The notes: a model not told the origin generated them from the letters alone. DNA of 64,000 nucleotides from Streptomyces sp. Edi4 (GCF_040253615.1 NZ_JBEJGY010000004.1:4154001-4218000), one strand, 5' to 3'. Shown: positions 43,127 through 52,029, counted from the stretch's first letter. A program made the numbers and translations.

Positions 43127-43810
43127 TCAGCCGCTGTGGCGGACCGTCACCGCCCGTACCGCCTCAAGCGGCTTGCGCAACAGTTCGCGCACGGCGTGTT
43201 CCGCGGCGGCCGGGTCGCCGCTCTCGATCGCGTCGACCAGCGCCTCATGGGTGTCCAGGTCGATCGGGGGCATCTCCTCGTCGCGCAGCGAGGTGACCAG
43301 ACTCTCGTGCACCTGCGTCGAGAAGAACCGGTACACCTCGATGAACGCCGCGTTGTGGGTGGCCTGGACCACGCTCATGTGGAAGGCCATGTCGGCGTCC
43401 GCGGCCCGGTCGCCGTGTTCGCGCAGGGTTCGCAGAACGCCACGCAGGGCCACCATGTCGCTCGTGTCCCGGCGTTCGGCGGCGAGCCGGGCGGCCTCGG
43501 CCTCCAACGCGACGCGGAGTTCCAGGACGTCAAGGGCGTCGGCGGCGCGGATCTGCTGGAGGACCGCGGCGGGATCGGCGGTGGAGCGTACGAAGGTGCC
43601 GTTGCCCTGGCGGGATTCGAGCAGCCCGGCGTGGACCAGGACGCGTACCGCCTCACGGACGGTGTTGCGGCCGACCCCCAGCTGCTCGGCGAGCTCGTGC
43701 TCGGTCGGGATGCGGTCGTCCACCGCCCAGTCGCCGCTGGTCAGCTGGGCCCGCAGCTGGTCGACCACGGTGTCCACGAGGGACTGCCGTCCCGCCGTAC
43801 GAAGAGCCAT
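43127..43810 (-). CDS. GntR family regulator, FadR/FCD subfamily
   Basis: A 227-residue regulator. ATG 43810 is chosen because GGAG lies 6 nt upstream. The winged HTH reads ELAEQLGVGRNTVREAVRVL with the wing RQGNGTFV. The all-helical FCD domain follows (ELRVALEAEAARLAAER, DMAFHMSVVQATHN, THEALVDAIESGD), with metal-ligand histidines at the expected places. FCD regulators sense carboxylic acids. Two tandem 15-bp repeats lie 27 bp upstream and are probably its own operator. Confidence 0.88.
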   Translation of the reverse strand: MALRTAGRQSLVDTVVDQLRAQLTSGDWAVDDRIPTEHELAEQLGVGRNTVREAVRVLVHAGLLESRQGNGTFVRSTADPAAVLQQIRAADALDVLELRVALEAEAARLAAERRDTSDMVALRGVLRTLREHGDRAADADMAFHMSVVQATHNAAFIEVYRFFSTQVHESLVTSLRDEEMPPIDLDTHEALVDAIESGDPAAAEHAVRELLRKPLEAVRAVTVRHSG

Positions 43811-43837
43811 GCCGTACTCCATCCCCCCGGTTGCCCA

Positions 43838-43867
43838 GTCATCCTACAACTGGTCATCCTACAACTG
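43838..43867. promoter_or_regulatory. Two tandem 15-bp repeats, likely GntR operator/promoter
   Basis: GTCATCCTACAACTG occurs twice without a gap. On the minus strand each copy contains TAGGAT, a good Streptomyces -10 hexamer. The position between the gntR and rhomboid-like genes suggests it controls both. Confidence 0.6.
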
Positions 43868-43919
43868 CCCCGGCATGGCCTTTCATCCCTTCCTCAGGGT
43901 CAGGCGCCATCATCGAGGG

Positions 43920-44606
43920 ATGACGACCCTGCTCCACCGGGACGCCGAGCCCTCGCGGCCGATCCGCGCCTGGCTGCGCTCCACGCCCGGCACGCACATC
44001 TGGCTGCTGTCCATCGCCATCACCAGCCTGGTCATCCAGCTCTCCACCCGGGAACTGGAGCGCTTCCTGCTGCACCGCAACAGCAGCAACATCCACGAGC
44101 TGACCAAGCACCCCGTGCAGTCCCTCTTCACCAGCGCCTTCTGGATCGAGAACCCGTCCTCGCTCCTGCTCTACCTGGTGATGTTCGAGGTGATTCACGG
44201 CACGGTGGAGCGCTGGCTCGGAACGCTGCGCTGGCTGTGCACGGTCGGTATCGGGCATGTGGTGGCGACCCTGATCAGCCAGGAGTACGTCCTGTGGTCG
44301 ATCCAGAACCAGCATCTGCCCAAGCGTCTGGCGCACGCCATGTCCCATGTCGTGGACATCGGGGTCAGTTACGGCCTCGCCGCGTCGGCGGGCATCCTCG
44401 TCTACCGCCTGCCGCGGCCTTGGCGCTGGTTCTATCTGGCGGGGGTGCTCGCCTTCTTCGGCGTTCCGCTCGCCACCGGCGGCACGTTCACCGACCTCGG
44501 CCATGTGACCGCGCTTGCCATCGGCTTCGCCTGCTGGCCGCTCACCAGGGACGCGGCGCCGAAAAAACCGGTGGCGGCCAACGACCGTGCCGGGCACAGT
44601 AGTTGA
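43920..44606 (+). CDS. Rhomboid-like integral membrane protein
   Basis: A 228-residue protein with six hydrophobic helices. A rhomboid-like active-site Ser could be in GVSYGLAASAG and the His in DLGHVTALAIGF. The GxSG motif is altered (GVSYG), so protease activity is uncertain. EVIHGTVERWLGTLRW and GHVVATLISQEYV resemble the membrane-embedded loop region. ATG 43920 has GAGGG directly beside it; ATG 43875 is an alternative without a ribosome site. Confidence 0.78.
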   Translation: MTTLLHRDAEPSRPIRAWLRSTPGTHIWLLSIAITSLVIQLSTRELERFLLHRNSSNIHELTKHPVQSLFTSAFWIENPSSLLLYLVMFEVIHGTVERWLGTLRWLCTVGIGHVVATLISQEYVLWSIQNQHLPKRLAHAMSHVVDIGVSYGLAASAGILVYRLPRPWRWFYLAGVLAFFGVPLATGGTFTDLGHVTALAIGFACWPLTRDAAPKKPVAANDRAGHSS

Positions 44607-44820
44607 CGCAGCCGCACACGTGACGCGCGGCCCGCCCCACGGGGGAGGAGCACGACGACGACCGCATGACTCGGTCCCGTGCTCCTGGGCGCGGGTGGCG
44701 CGAGACCGGCACCGGAGCAGCACCGACGACTCCGGCCGGCCGTCCGTGCGCGGCCGCACAGGGGCGGCCGCTTCGAGCGCGCGTCCGCGCGAGGCCGCCC
44801 CTGACTACGTACGGAGGCGA
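44607..44820. other. Gene-free GC-rich stretch
   Basis: There is no convincing gene between the rhomboid-like gene and the long hairpin at 44821. The stretch includes GCGGCCGC-type GC-rich direct and inverted pieces (near 44750-44810) but no promoter or RNA gene that I recognise. Confidence 0.5.
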
Positions 44821-44861
44821 CGTGTAAGGGGCGCCCGCCATTGGCGGACGCCCCTTACACG
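44821..44861. terminator. Long bidirectional terminator hairpin
   Basis: A 41-bp near-perfect inverted repeat. Outer arms CGTGTAAGGGGCG/CGCCCCTTACACG (13 bp), one mismatch, then CCGCCA/TGGCGG around a single T. It lies between the convergent rhomboid-like and HAD genes. Confidence 0.85.
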
Positions 44862-44897
44862 CGCGGGCCGCGAGCGCACCGCGCCGGCCCGCCGTGC

Positions 44898-45719
44898 TCA
44901 CCGGGCGAGCAACTGCTCCAGCGCCACGGCGATGCCGTCGTCGTCGTTGGAGGCCGTGATCTCGTGGGCCACGGCCTTCAGCTCGTCATGGGCGTTGGCC
45001 ATCGCCACCCCGTGCGCGGCCCAGCCGAACATCGGGATGTCGTTCGGCATGTCCCCGAACGCGATGGTGTCCGCCGCCTTGCGGCCGAGCCGGCGCGCGG
45101 CCAGCGAGAGCCCGGTCGCCTTGCTGAGACCGAGCGGCAGCAGCTCCACGACGCCCGGCCCCGCCATGACCACGCCCACCAGGCTGCCGACCACCTGCCG
45201 GGTGATCCCGGCCAGCGCGTCGTCGTCGTACCCGGGATGCTGGATGTAGACCTTGTTCAGCGGGGCCGCCCACAGCTCGGCGATGTCGTCGACCGGGTGG
45301 TAGGGGAGCGGGCCCTCCTGGACCTGGTAGCCGGGGCCGATCAGAACGTCCCCGTCGAGCCCGTCGCGGCTCGCGGCCAGTGCCACGGGGCCGATCTCCG
45401 CCTCGATCTTGGACAGGGCGAGCCCGGCGAGCTGGCGGTCCAGCGTCACCGACGTCAGCAGCCGGTGCTCGCCGGCGTGGTAGACCTGCGCGCCCTGCCC
45501 GCACACCGCGAGCCCGTCGTACCCGAGGTCGTCGAGGATGTGCCGGGTCCAGGCCACCGAGCGGCCGGTCACCACGATGTGCGCGGCGCCCGACGCGGTG
45601 GCCGCGTCCAGCGCGTCACGGGTGCGCCGCGAGACCGTCTTGTCGGAGCGCAGCAGCGTCCCGTCGAGGTCGGTCGCGATCAGCTGGTACGGGAACCGGC
45701 GTTCCCCGGCGGTGCTCAC
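44898..45719 (-). CDS. Cof-type HAD-IIB family hydrolase
   Basis: A 273-residue phosphatase, paralogous to the one at 28160-29029: LIATDLDGTLLRSDKTVSRRT, HIVVTGRSVAW, and DTIAFGDMPNDIPMFGW with the cap domain between. GTG 45719 overlaps the serS stop by 4 bp, so it is translated from the serS transcript. Linkage of a Cof phosphatase to serS recalls the S. coelicolor order. The substrate is unknown. Confidence 0.88.
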   Translation of the reverse strand: MSTAGERRFPYQLIATDLDGTLLRSDKTVSRRTRDALDAATASGAAHIVVTGRSVAWTRHILDDLGYDGLAVCGQGAQVYHAGEHRLLTSVTLDRQLAGLALSKIEAEIGPVALAASRDGLDGDVLIGPGYQVQEGPLPYHPVDDIAELWAAPLNKVYIQHPGYDDDALAGITRQVVGSLVGVVMAGPGVVELLPLGLSKATGLSLAARRLGRKAADTIAFGDMPNDIPMFGWAAHGVAMANAHDELKAVAHEITASNDDDGIAVALEQLLAR

Positions 45720-47005
45720 TTGGCGATCGGCTCCAGGACCTCGCGGCCACCGAGGTAGGGGCGCAGCACCGCCGGCACGCGCACCGAACCGTCGGCCTGC
45801 TGGTGGTTCTCCAGGATCGCCACGATGGTGCGCGGGACCGCGCACAGCGTGCCGTTCAGGGTGGCGAGCGGAGTGACCTTGCTCTTGCCGTCGCTGGTGT
45901 CGCGCATGCGGACCGACAGGCGCCGGGCCTGGAAGCCGTCGCAGTTGGAGGCCGAGGTCAGCTCGCGGTACTTGCCCTGGGTCGGGATCCACGCCTCGCA
46001 GTCGAACTTGCGGGAGGCCGACGCGCCGAGGTCACCGGTGGCGACGTCGATGACCTGGAAGGGCAGTTCGAGCGCGGTCAGCCACTGCTTCTCCCAGTCC
46101 AGGAGGCGCTTGTGCTCGTTCTCGGCGTCGTCCGGGTGGACGTAGGAGAACATCTCGACCTTGTCGAACTGGTGGACCCGGAAGATGCCCCGGGTGTCCT
46201 TGCCGTAGGTGCCGGCCTCGCGGCGGAAGCACGGCGAGAAGCCGGCGTAGCGCATCGGCAGCTTGTCGGCGTCCAGGATCTCGTCCATGTGGTAGGCCGC
46301 GAGCGGGACCTCGGAGGTGCCGACCAGGTAGTAGTCGTCCTTCTCCAGGTGGTACACGTTCTCGGCGGCCTGGCCGAGGAAGCCGGTGCCCTCCATGGCG
46401 CGCGGGCGCACCAGCGCCGGCGTCAGCATCGGGATGAAGCCGGCTTCGGTGGCCTGCGCGATCGCGGCGTTGACCAGGGCCAGCTCCAGGAGCGCGCCCA
46501 CACCGGTCAGGTAGTAGAAGCGCGAGCCCGACACCTTGGCGCCGCGCTCGACGTCGATGGCGCCCAGCGCCTCACCGAGTTCCAGGTGGTCCTTGGGCTC
46601 GAAGCCCTCGGCGCCGAAGTCGCGGATGGTGCCGTGCGTCTCCAGGACGACGAAGTCCTCCTCGCCGCCGACCGGCACGTCCGTGTGGACGATGTTGCCG
46701 AGCTGGAGGAGCAGCTGCCTGGCCTGCTCGTCGGCCTCGTTCTGCGCGGCCTCGGCGGCCTTCACGTCGGTCTTGAGCTGCTCGGCCTTCTTCAGGAGCT
46801 CGGCGCGCTCTTCCGGCGTGGCCCTGGGGATGAGCTTGCCGAGCGACTTCTGCTCGGAGCGCAGCTCGTCGAAGCGGAGGCCCGAGGACCTGCGCAGCTC
46901 GTCGGCGGAGAGCAGGGCGTCGACGAGGGCGACGTCCTCTCCACGGGCGCGCTGGGAGGCGCGAACACGGTCGGGGTCCTCACGGAGCAGGCGAAGGTCA
47001 ATCAC
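45716..47005 (-). CDS. serS: Seryl-tRNA synthetase
   Basis: A 429-residue class II synthetase. The N-terminal helical hairpin (about 30-105) binds the tRNA arm. Motif 2 is FSPCFRREAGTYGKDTRGIFR with RVHQFDKVEMF. Motif 3 is near the end (NGTLCAVPRTIVAILENHQ). The start MIDLRLLREDPD is universal for SerRS. The GTG start at 47005 has GGAGGG only 0-1 nt upstream, unusually close spacing. The upstream gap toward pheA is rich in DnaA boxes. Confidence 0.97.
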   Translation of the reverse strand: MIDLRLLREDPDRVRASQRARGEDVALVDALLSADELRRSSGLRFDELRSEQKSLGKLIPRATPEERAELLKKAEQLKTDVKAAEAAQNEADEQARQLLLQLGNIVHTDVPVGGEEDFVVLETHGTIRDFGAEGFEPKDHLELGEALGAIDVERGAKVSGSRFYYLTGVGALLELALVNAAIAQATEAGFIPMLTPALVRPRAMEGTGFLGQAAENVYHLEKDDYYLVGTSEVPLAAYHMDEILDADKLPMRYAGFSPCFRREAGTYGKDTRGIFRVHQFDKVEMFSYVHPDDAENEHKRLLDWEKQWLTALELPFQVIDVATGDLGASASRKFDCEAWIPTQGKYRELTSASNCDGFQARRLSVRMRDTSDGKSKVTPLATLNGTLCAVPRTIVAILENHQQADGSVRVPAVLRPYLGGREVLEPIAK

Positions 47006-47588
47006 CCCTCCAGGCTACCGGTGCGCACTCCCGCCGCCCCACCGGTATATCCCCAGCGTGCCGCATCAGCGTGGCGCTTTGTCCGGATTGACCTAATTAG
47101 GGATGCTGGCGTCCGCCATTCCTGAGCAGGGGTCAAGGAAAGCGTCGCTATTCCCTGAAAAGAGGCGCTTTCCGGACACTCGTTGACCGACTCCCTTGCG
47201 GTGCACCGGACTTGTCCACAGCGGTGGACGCGACCGGAAACTTATCCACAGGCTGTGTGGGAGATCTGTGGACTGCGGAAGTGGCCATTCCGAAAACCGC
47301 GTGCGGGCTCGGGATTCCTCTCTCAAACCCCTTACACCCACTCATTCGGGTGGGAATTGCTCGCTCTAAAGAGTTGATCAACGGAATTGGGGTGACAGAG
47401 GATGCCCTGGTGACCTGTGGACTGATGTGTCGTCACTAGAGGGATTTGTCGACTGTGTCCGATTGCGTTGTCGACTTACCCACAGGTCGAGAAGCGGGTC
47501 TGTGGATAACTCTGTGGACAGCGAAAATCAGCAGGTAGGACCGGACGCCGGGACGCCCGCGAAGCTGGGGACGACCCGCTTCCGGTGC
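47006..47588. other. serS-pheA gap with a DnaA-box cluster
   Basis: A 583-bp gene-free, relatively AT-rich region. Boxes fitting the Streptomyces consensus YYVTCCACA: TTGTCCACA 47212-47220, TTATCCACA 47242-47250, TGTGGATAA 47501-47509 and TGTGGACAG 47513-47521. Near matches are TGTGGACTG at 47267 and 47416, and TTACCCACA at 47476. No dnaA or dnaN gene adjoins, so this is not the classical oriC. A DnaA-titration (datA-like) or reactivation role is the best inference. Confidence 0.75.
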
Positions 47589-48524
47589 CTACGGGCGGCC
47601 GTCCTGGCAGCGGGCCAGCCACTCGGCCGCCTCCACGAACTCCGCGTCCGAGGTCCCCGGCCTCGGCGGCCGTACGTCGTCGAGCGTCACCTCGGCCCTC
47701 GGGTACGAACCGAGGAAGCGGACCTCCGGGCAGACCCGGCGCAGCCCCATCAGCGCCTCCCCCACCCGGCGCTCCGAGATGTGGCCCTCGGCGTCGATGG
47801 CGAAGCAGTAGTTACCGATGCCCTGACCGGTCGGCCGGGACTGGAGCAGCATCAGGTTGACGCCGCGCACCGCGAACTCCTGGAGCAGTTCGAGCAGTGC
47901 GCCCGGGTGGTCCTCACGTTGCCAGATGACCACCGAGGTCTTGTCCGCGCCGGTCGGCGCCGCCGGACGGGCCGGGCGCCCGACGAGCACGAAGCGGGTC
48001 TGCGCGTTCACGGCGTCGTGGATGTCGGTGATCAGCGGTTCGAGGCCATACGTCGCCGCCGCGAACTCGCCCGCGAACGCCGCGTCGTAGCGCCCCTCCT
48101 GCACCAGCCGGGCACCGTCGGCATTGGACGCGGACGACTCCCACAGCGCGTCCGGCAGGTTCGCCCGCAGCCACTTGCGCACCTGGGGCTGGGCGGCCGG
48201 GTGCGCGGTGACCGACTTGATGTCCGCCAGCTGGGTCCCGGGGCGGACCAGCAGCGCGAACTTGATGGAGAGCAGCACCTCGCGGTAGATCATCAACGGC
48301 TCGCCCGAGACCAGCTGGTCGAGCGTGGTGGTGATGCCGCCTTCCACCGAGTTCTCGATGGGGACGAGCGCCGCGGCCGCCTCCCCGTTGCGCACCGCGT
48401 CCAGGGCGGCCGGCACGGAGACCATGGGGACCAGTTCGCGGGTCGCGGCCTCGGGCAGGGTGCGCAGAGCGGCCTCGGTGAACGTGCCTTCGGGACCCAG
48501 ATAGGTGTATCGCGTGGCGGACAT
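47589..48524 (-). CDS. pheA: Prephenate dehydratase
   Basis: A 311-residue protein converting prephenate to phenylpyruvate for phenylalanine synthesis. The PDT domain starts YTYLGPEGTFTEAAL and contains VPIENSVEGGITTTLDQL and the catalytic TRFVLVGR threonine motif. A C-terminal ACT domain follows (ALLELLQEFAVRGVNLMLLQ, then SRPTGQGIGNYCFAID), giving feedback inhibition by Phe. The start is ATG 48524. It lies downstream of no other gene; the hisC aminotransferase earlier in the window could supply the next step. Confidence 0.95.
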   Translation of the reverse strand: MSATRYTYLGPEGTFTEAALRTLPEAATRELVPMVSVPAALDAVRNGEAAAALVPIENSVEGGITTTLDQLVSGEPLMIYREVLLSIKFALLVRPGTQLADIKSVTAHPAAQPQVRKWLRANLPDALWESSASNADGARLVQEGRYDAAFAGEFAAATYGLEPLITDIHDAVNAQTRFVLVGRPARPAAPTGADKTSVVIWQREDHPGALLELLQEFAVRGVNLMLLQSRPTGQGIGNYCFAIDAEGHISERRVGEALMGLRRVCPEVRFLGSYPRAEVTLDDVRPPRPGTSDAEFVEAAEWLARCQDGRP

Positions 48525-48704
48525 GCACGTCACACTAATGGCCCGGCGCGGCGCACACCCGTCGCTTCGCGCGATGCCCGCGTTCCGGTGAAAGCGGTCC
48601 ATCCGCCCAGGTTTGCCGGTGAAAGCGGTCCATCCGCCCCGGTGTTGACGGCGAGGCGGCTCCTCCGCCCCCGTTCGCCGGCGAGGAGGGCCCCTCGGCG
48701 CGGG

Positions 48705-50045
48705 TCACGACTCCAGGAGCCGCTGGCCCACGTACTCACCGGGCCGGGGCCCGCCCGGCACCGCGAACAGACCGCTCGACTCGTGCCGCACGAACGCCGA
48801 CAGCGCGTCGCCCCGGTCGAGCTTGCGCTGGACGGGCACGAAGCCCCTGAGCGGGTCGGCCTGCCAGCAGACGAAGAGCAGTCCCGCGTCCGGGGACCCG
48901 TCCGCGCCGACGCCGTCGTGGTAGGAGAAGGCGCGCCGCAGCATGGCCGCGCCGCCGTTCTGCTCGGGGGCGGCGATCCGGGCATGGGCGTTGGCCGGGA
49001 TGACGGGCTTGCCGTCCGGGCCGAACTTGTCGAGCCGCATCGCCGACGTCTCCGTACCGCCCGTGAGCGGGGCGCCGTCCGCCTTCCTGCGGCCGATCAC
49101 CTGCTCCTGCTCGGCGCGCGGCAGCTTTTCCCAGGTGTCCAGCAGCATCCGGATGCGGCGGACGACCGCGTAGGAGCCGCCCGCCATCCACGCCGGCTGA
49201 CCGGAGTCCGGTACGAAGATGCGCTGCTCGAAGTCGGCGTCCGAGACCTTGGGGTTGCCGGTGCCGTCGATCTGGCCCATCAGGTTGCGGGCGGTCATGG
49301 GCTTCTTGGTCGCGCCCGGGGTGCGGTTGAAGCCGTTCATCTGCCAGCGCGCCTTCGCCGCGGTGCCCGCGTCCCGCTGGATGGCGCGCAGCGCGTGGAA
49401 GGCGACCAACGCGTCGTCCGCGCCGATCTGCACCCACAGGTCGCCGTTCGAGCGCTGGGGGTCGAGCTGGTCGGAGGAGAAGTCGGGCAGCGGGTCGAGC
49501 TGGGCCGGACGCCGGTCGGCGAGCCCCGTACGGTCGAAGAAGCTGTGGCCGAAGCCGAAGGTGAGCGTCAGCGAGGAGGGACCGGCGTCCAGGGCGACGC
49601 CGGTGTCGCCGCTGCCCGTGACCTCGCCCGCCATCAGCGCCTTGGCCGTCTGCGACCAGCGCCGCATCAGGGCGGCCGCCTCCCTGCGCCCGGCGCCGGG
49701 GGCCAGATCGAAGGCGATCAGATGGCCGGTGGCCTGGAGCGGGGTGCTGATCCCGGCCTGATGTTTCCCGTGAAACATCACCTCCGTGGCGCCGACCGAC
49801 GCCAACGGGCTGGTGTCGTCCGGGGTTTCGACGGCCGCGTAGACGCCGGCGCCGCCCACCGCGCCCAGAGCAAGTCCGGCCGCGCCCACCCCGCCCACGG
49901 TGCCGAGCAGTCTGCGCCGGGAGATGTCCACGGCGGGTCCGGTGGCGGCCGGGTCCCGTTCGGTCTTCTCGGCGGAGGTGCCGGCCTTGGCGGGCGTGGC
50001 CGTCTGGGCGGACTTGGCCTGCGCGGCGTTCTTGGTCTCGCTCAT
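48705..50045 (-). CDS. dtpA: Tat-exported DyP-type heme peroxidase DtpA
   Basis: A 446-residue protein with a twin-arginine signal (SRRRLLGTVGGVGAAGLALG, residues about 43-62). The DyP domains carry the GxxDG motif (MGQIDGTGNP) and the proximal-heme His in FSYHDGVGADG. Its position at the end of the copper-trafficking operon matches DtpA of S. lividans, needed for GlxA maturation and morphogenesis. It also resembles EfeB, but no efeU/efeO genes are present. A degenerate parS site lies in codons for MFHGKH near residue 91. Confidence 0.9.
   Translation of the reverse strand: MSETKNAAQAKSAQTATPAKAGTSAEKTERDPAATGPAVDISRRRLLGTVGGVGAAGLALGAVGGAGVYAAVETPDDTSPLASVGATEVMFHGKHQAGISTPLQATGHLIAFDLAPGAGRREAAALMRRWSQTAKALMAGEVTGSGDTGVALDAGPSSLTLTFGFGHSFFDRTGLADRRPAQLDPLPDFSSDQLDPQRSNGDLWVQIGADDALVAFHALRAIQRDAGTAAKARWQMNGFNRTPGATKKPMTARNLMGQIDGTGNPKVSDADFEQRIFVPDSGQPAWMAGGSYAVVRRIRMLLDTWEKLPRAEQEQVIGRRKADGAPLTGGTETSAMRLDKFGPDGKPVIPANAHARIAAPEQNGGAAMLRRAFSYHDGVGADGSPDAGLLFVCWQADPLRGFVPVQRKLDRGDALSAFVRHESSGLFAVPGGPRPGEYVGQRLLES
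49762..49777. other. Degenerate parS site inside dtpA
   Basis: TGTTTCCCGTGAAACA differs from consensus by a single base in the core (A to C). On the coding strand this changes the parS GTG to GGG (Gly codon). Reduced ParB affinity is expected. Confidence 0.6.
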
Positions 50046-50056
50046 GTCAGTTCTAC

Positions 50057-52000
50057 TCAGCCGATCTTGACGTTCTTGTCCACGGTCGTCTCGTCGATCT
50101 CGGAGGTGCGTACGGTCACCGAGATCTGCCAGTCGCCCGCCATCGGAAGCTGCACTCCGCTCGCGCTCCAGTGTCCTGCGGCGACGCGGTCGGGCACGAC
50201 GGGCAGAGGTCCTACCGACTTGGCGGCCAGCGTGAAGGCGACCTTCACCTCGGGGGCGTCCTTCGGCTTGCCCGCCGGGTCCGTCAGAGAGACGTTCAGG
50301 TCGTTGGCGCCGGTGCGGCCCGGGTCGAGGGTGAGTTCGGCGGTGCCCTTGCCGCCGGGGCCGCCGGTGTCGAACGGCAGCCGGATGTCGACGGGCCGGT
50401 CCGCGACGGCGATCTGCGTTCCGGCCTTCGCCCGGTCCACGGCCTCCTGGGTGCGGGCGGGCTCGGTCGAGGTCAGCACGGTCGTGACGGCCAGCAGCAC
50501 CACGGCGACGCCCGCCTCGGCGAGGACCGTGCGGCGCAGGCCGCTGCGCCCGGTGTCGGCGTCGCGGGCCCGCTTTTCGCGTGCGGTGCTCATCGCGGCC
50601 GCCTGGCGCGCGAGTTGGGCGGCCCGCTTGGCGTCCTTGCCGTCGTCGGGGACGGTGACGGGCTCGGGCTCGCTCGCGCGCTGCTCGGCGATCACGGTGG
50701 TTTCGGCGGGTTCGGTGGTTTCGGCGGGCGGCGCGGCGCGCTCGGACAGGCTCGCGGTCCAGCGCCGCGAGCGGGAGGCGGCCACGAGCATGACGGCGAC
50801 CAGAGCGACCTTGAGAAGCAGCAGCCGCCCATAGGTGGTGTCGGTGAGCGCCGGCCAGGTGCCGACCTGGCGCCAGGCCTGGTACAGGCCGGTCGCGGCG
50901 AGGACGCTCACGCTGACGAAGGCGAGGCGTGAGAAGCGCCGTACGGCCGCCCGCTCGATGTCCGGGGCGCGGTACAGGGCGACGAGCAGGGTGGCGAGTC
51001 CGCCGAGCCAGCCCGCGACGGCCAGCAGGTGCAGCACGTCGACGGGCATGGCGACGCCGGGCTGTAGCCCAGTGGAGGCGTGTTCGGCCAGCGCCCAGGT
51101 CGCGGCGAGTCCGGCGGCGACCACAGAGCCGCCGACGGCGAGGCCGAAGGTGAGGTCCTGCTTCTCGGCCTTCTGATGCTCGTCCTCGCGCTTGGCGTAC
51201 GCGCCGAACAGGACGGCGACGAACAGGGCGGCGGCGCCGAGCAGCAGCAGCCGGGAGACGAGGGCGGCGCCCGGCTTGGTCTCGAGGACGGCCCGCAGCC
51301 CGTTGAGGTCGAAGGCGTCCGCGAGCCTGCCCGAGCCGGTGTAGGGGGTGCGCAGCAGGAGCATCGCGAGCGTGGCGGCCGTCATCGTGAGCCAGCCGCC
51401 GACGACGACGCGCTGCACCGGGGCCGCGCCCGCGCCCCGGCGCCAGCAGGCGAGCACGAAGGCCGCGCCGCCCACCAGGAGCACGAAACCGGCGTACGCC
51501 GCGTACCGCGCGATGCCGTACAGGGCGCCGACGAGGCCGCCACCCGCCTCCTGGTCGGGCAGGACGGCGGCGGTCGCGGAGGGGGCGCCGATGGAGAACG
51601 TGAAGGCGCCGGAGACGGGGTGGCTGTCGGCGGAGATCGCCTGCCAGGCCACGGTGTAGGTGCCGTTGGGGATGCCGGTGCGCAGCCGTACGCCGTACTT
51701 GACGATGTCGCCGCTGCACAGGTTGACCAGTTCGGCGGTGTCGGAGCGCTTGCCTGCGGGGTCGAGGACGCGGATGGAGTTGGCGTCGAGGGCGACGCCC
51801 TCGGAGAAGGTGAGGGCGACCTGGGCGGGGGCGGTGGCGACCACCGCCCCGTCCTTCGGGTCGCTGCCGGTGAGTGCGGCGTGCGCGGACGCGGGCACGG
51901 CGCCCGCGAGGAGCGCGCCGAGCAGCGCCACCGTGACGAGCAGCAGCCGGGTCAGGGGCCTGCTCGCGGTGGTCCGAAGGCGGGGGGCGGTGGCCGTCAT
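50057..52000 (-). CDS. CopC-CopD fusion copper protein
   Basis: A 647-residue protein. After a signal peptide (residues 1-40) the mature N-terminus HAALTGSDPKDGAVV starts with the copper-binding His of CopC, and DSHPVSGAFTFSIG supplies the second site. Eight membrane helices of CopD follow (from about 160 to 420), then a cytoplasmic Lys/Ala-rich segment and a further helix with a C-terminal extracytoplasmic domain. It is probably involved in copper uptake or handling outside the membrane. dtpA follows after 11 bp. Confidence 0.9.
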   Translation of the reverse strand: MTATAPRLRTTASRPLTRLLLVTVALLGALLAGAVPASAHAALTGSDPKDGAVVATAPAQVALTFSEGVALDANSIRVLDPAGKRSDTAELVNLCSGDIVKYGVRLRTGIPNGTYTVAWQAISADSHPVSGAFTFSIGAPSATAAVLPDQEAGGGLVGALYGIARYAAYAGFVLLVGGAAFVLACWRRGAGAAPVQRVVVGGWLTMTAATLAMLLLRTPYTGSGRLADAFDLNGLRAVLETKPGAALVSRLLLLGAAALFVAVLFGAYAKREDEHQKAEKQDLTFGLAVGGSVVAAGLAATWALAEHASTGLQPGVAMPVDVLHLLAVAGWLGGLATLLVALYRAPDIERAAVRRFSRLAFVSVSVLAATGLYQAWRQVGTWPALTDTTYGRLLLLKVALVAVMLVAASRSRRWTASLSERAAPPAETTEPAETTVIAEQRASEPEPVTVPDDGKDAKRAAQLARQAAAMSTAREKRARDADTGRSGLRRTVLAEAGVAVVLLAVTTVLTSTEPARTQEAVDRAKAGTQIAVADRPVDIRLPFDTGGPGGKGTAELTLDPGRTGANDLNVSLTDPAGKPKDAPEVKVAFTLAAKSVGPLPVVPDRVAAGHWSASGVQLPMAGDWQISVTVRTSEIDETTVDKNVKIG

Positions 52001-52029
52001 GTCAGTGCCTCAAGTCCCTCTGGAACGCC

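Noticed and set aside
47006..47588. Possible oriC
   Set aside because: DnaA boxes are present, but the region has only four good ones, and dnaA/dnaN are not next to it. Streptomyces oriC lies between those genes with many more boxes.
48705..50045. Iron-uptake EfeB
   Set aside because: No EfeU or EfeO genes adjoin; the copper genes and Tat-DyP layout fit DtpA better.
47427..50834. Long plus-strand open frame opposite pheA, dtpA and copCD
   Set aside because: Antisense shadow of well-supported genes with no family match.
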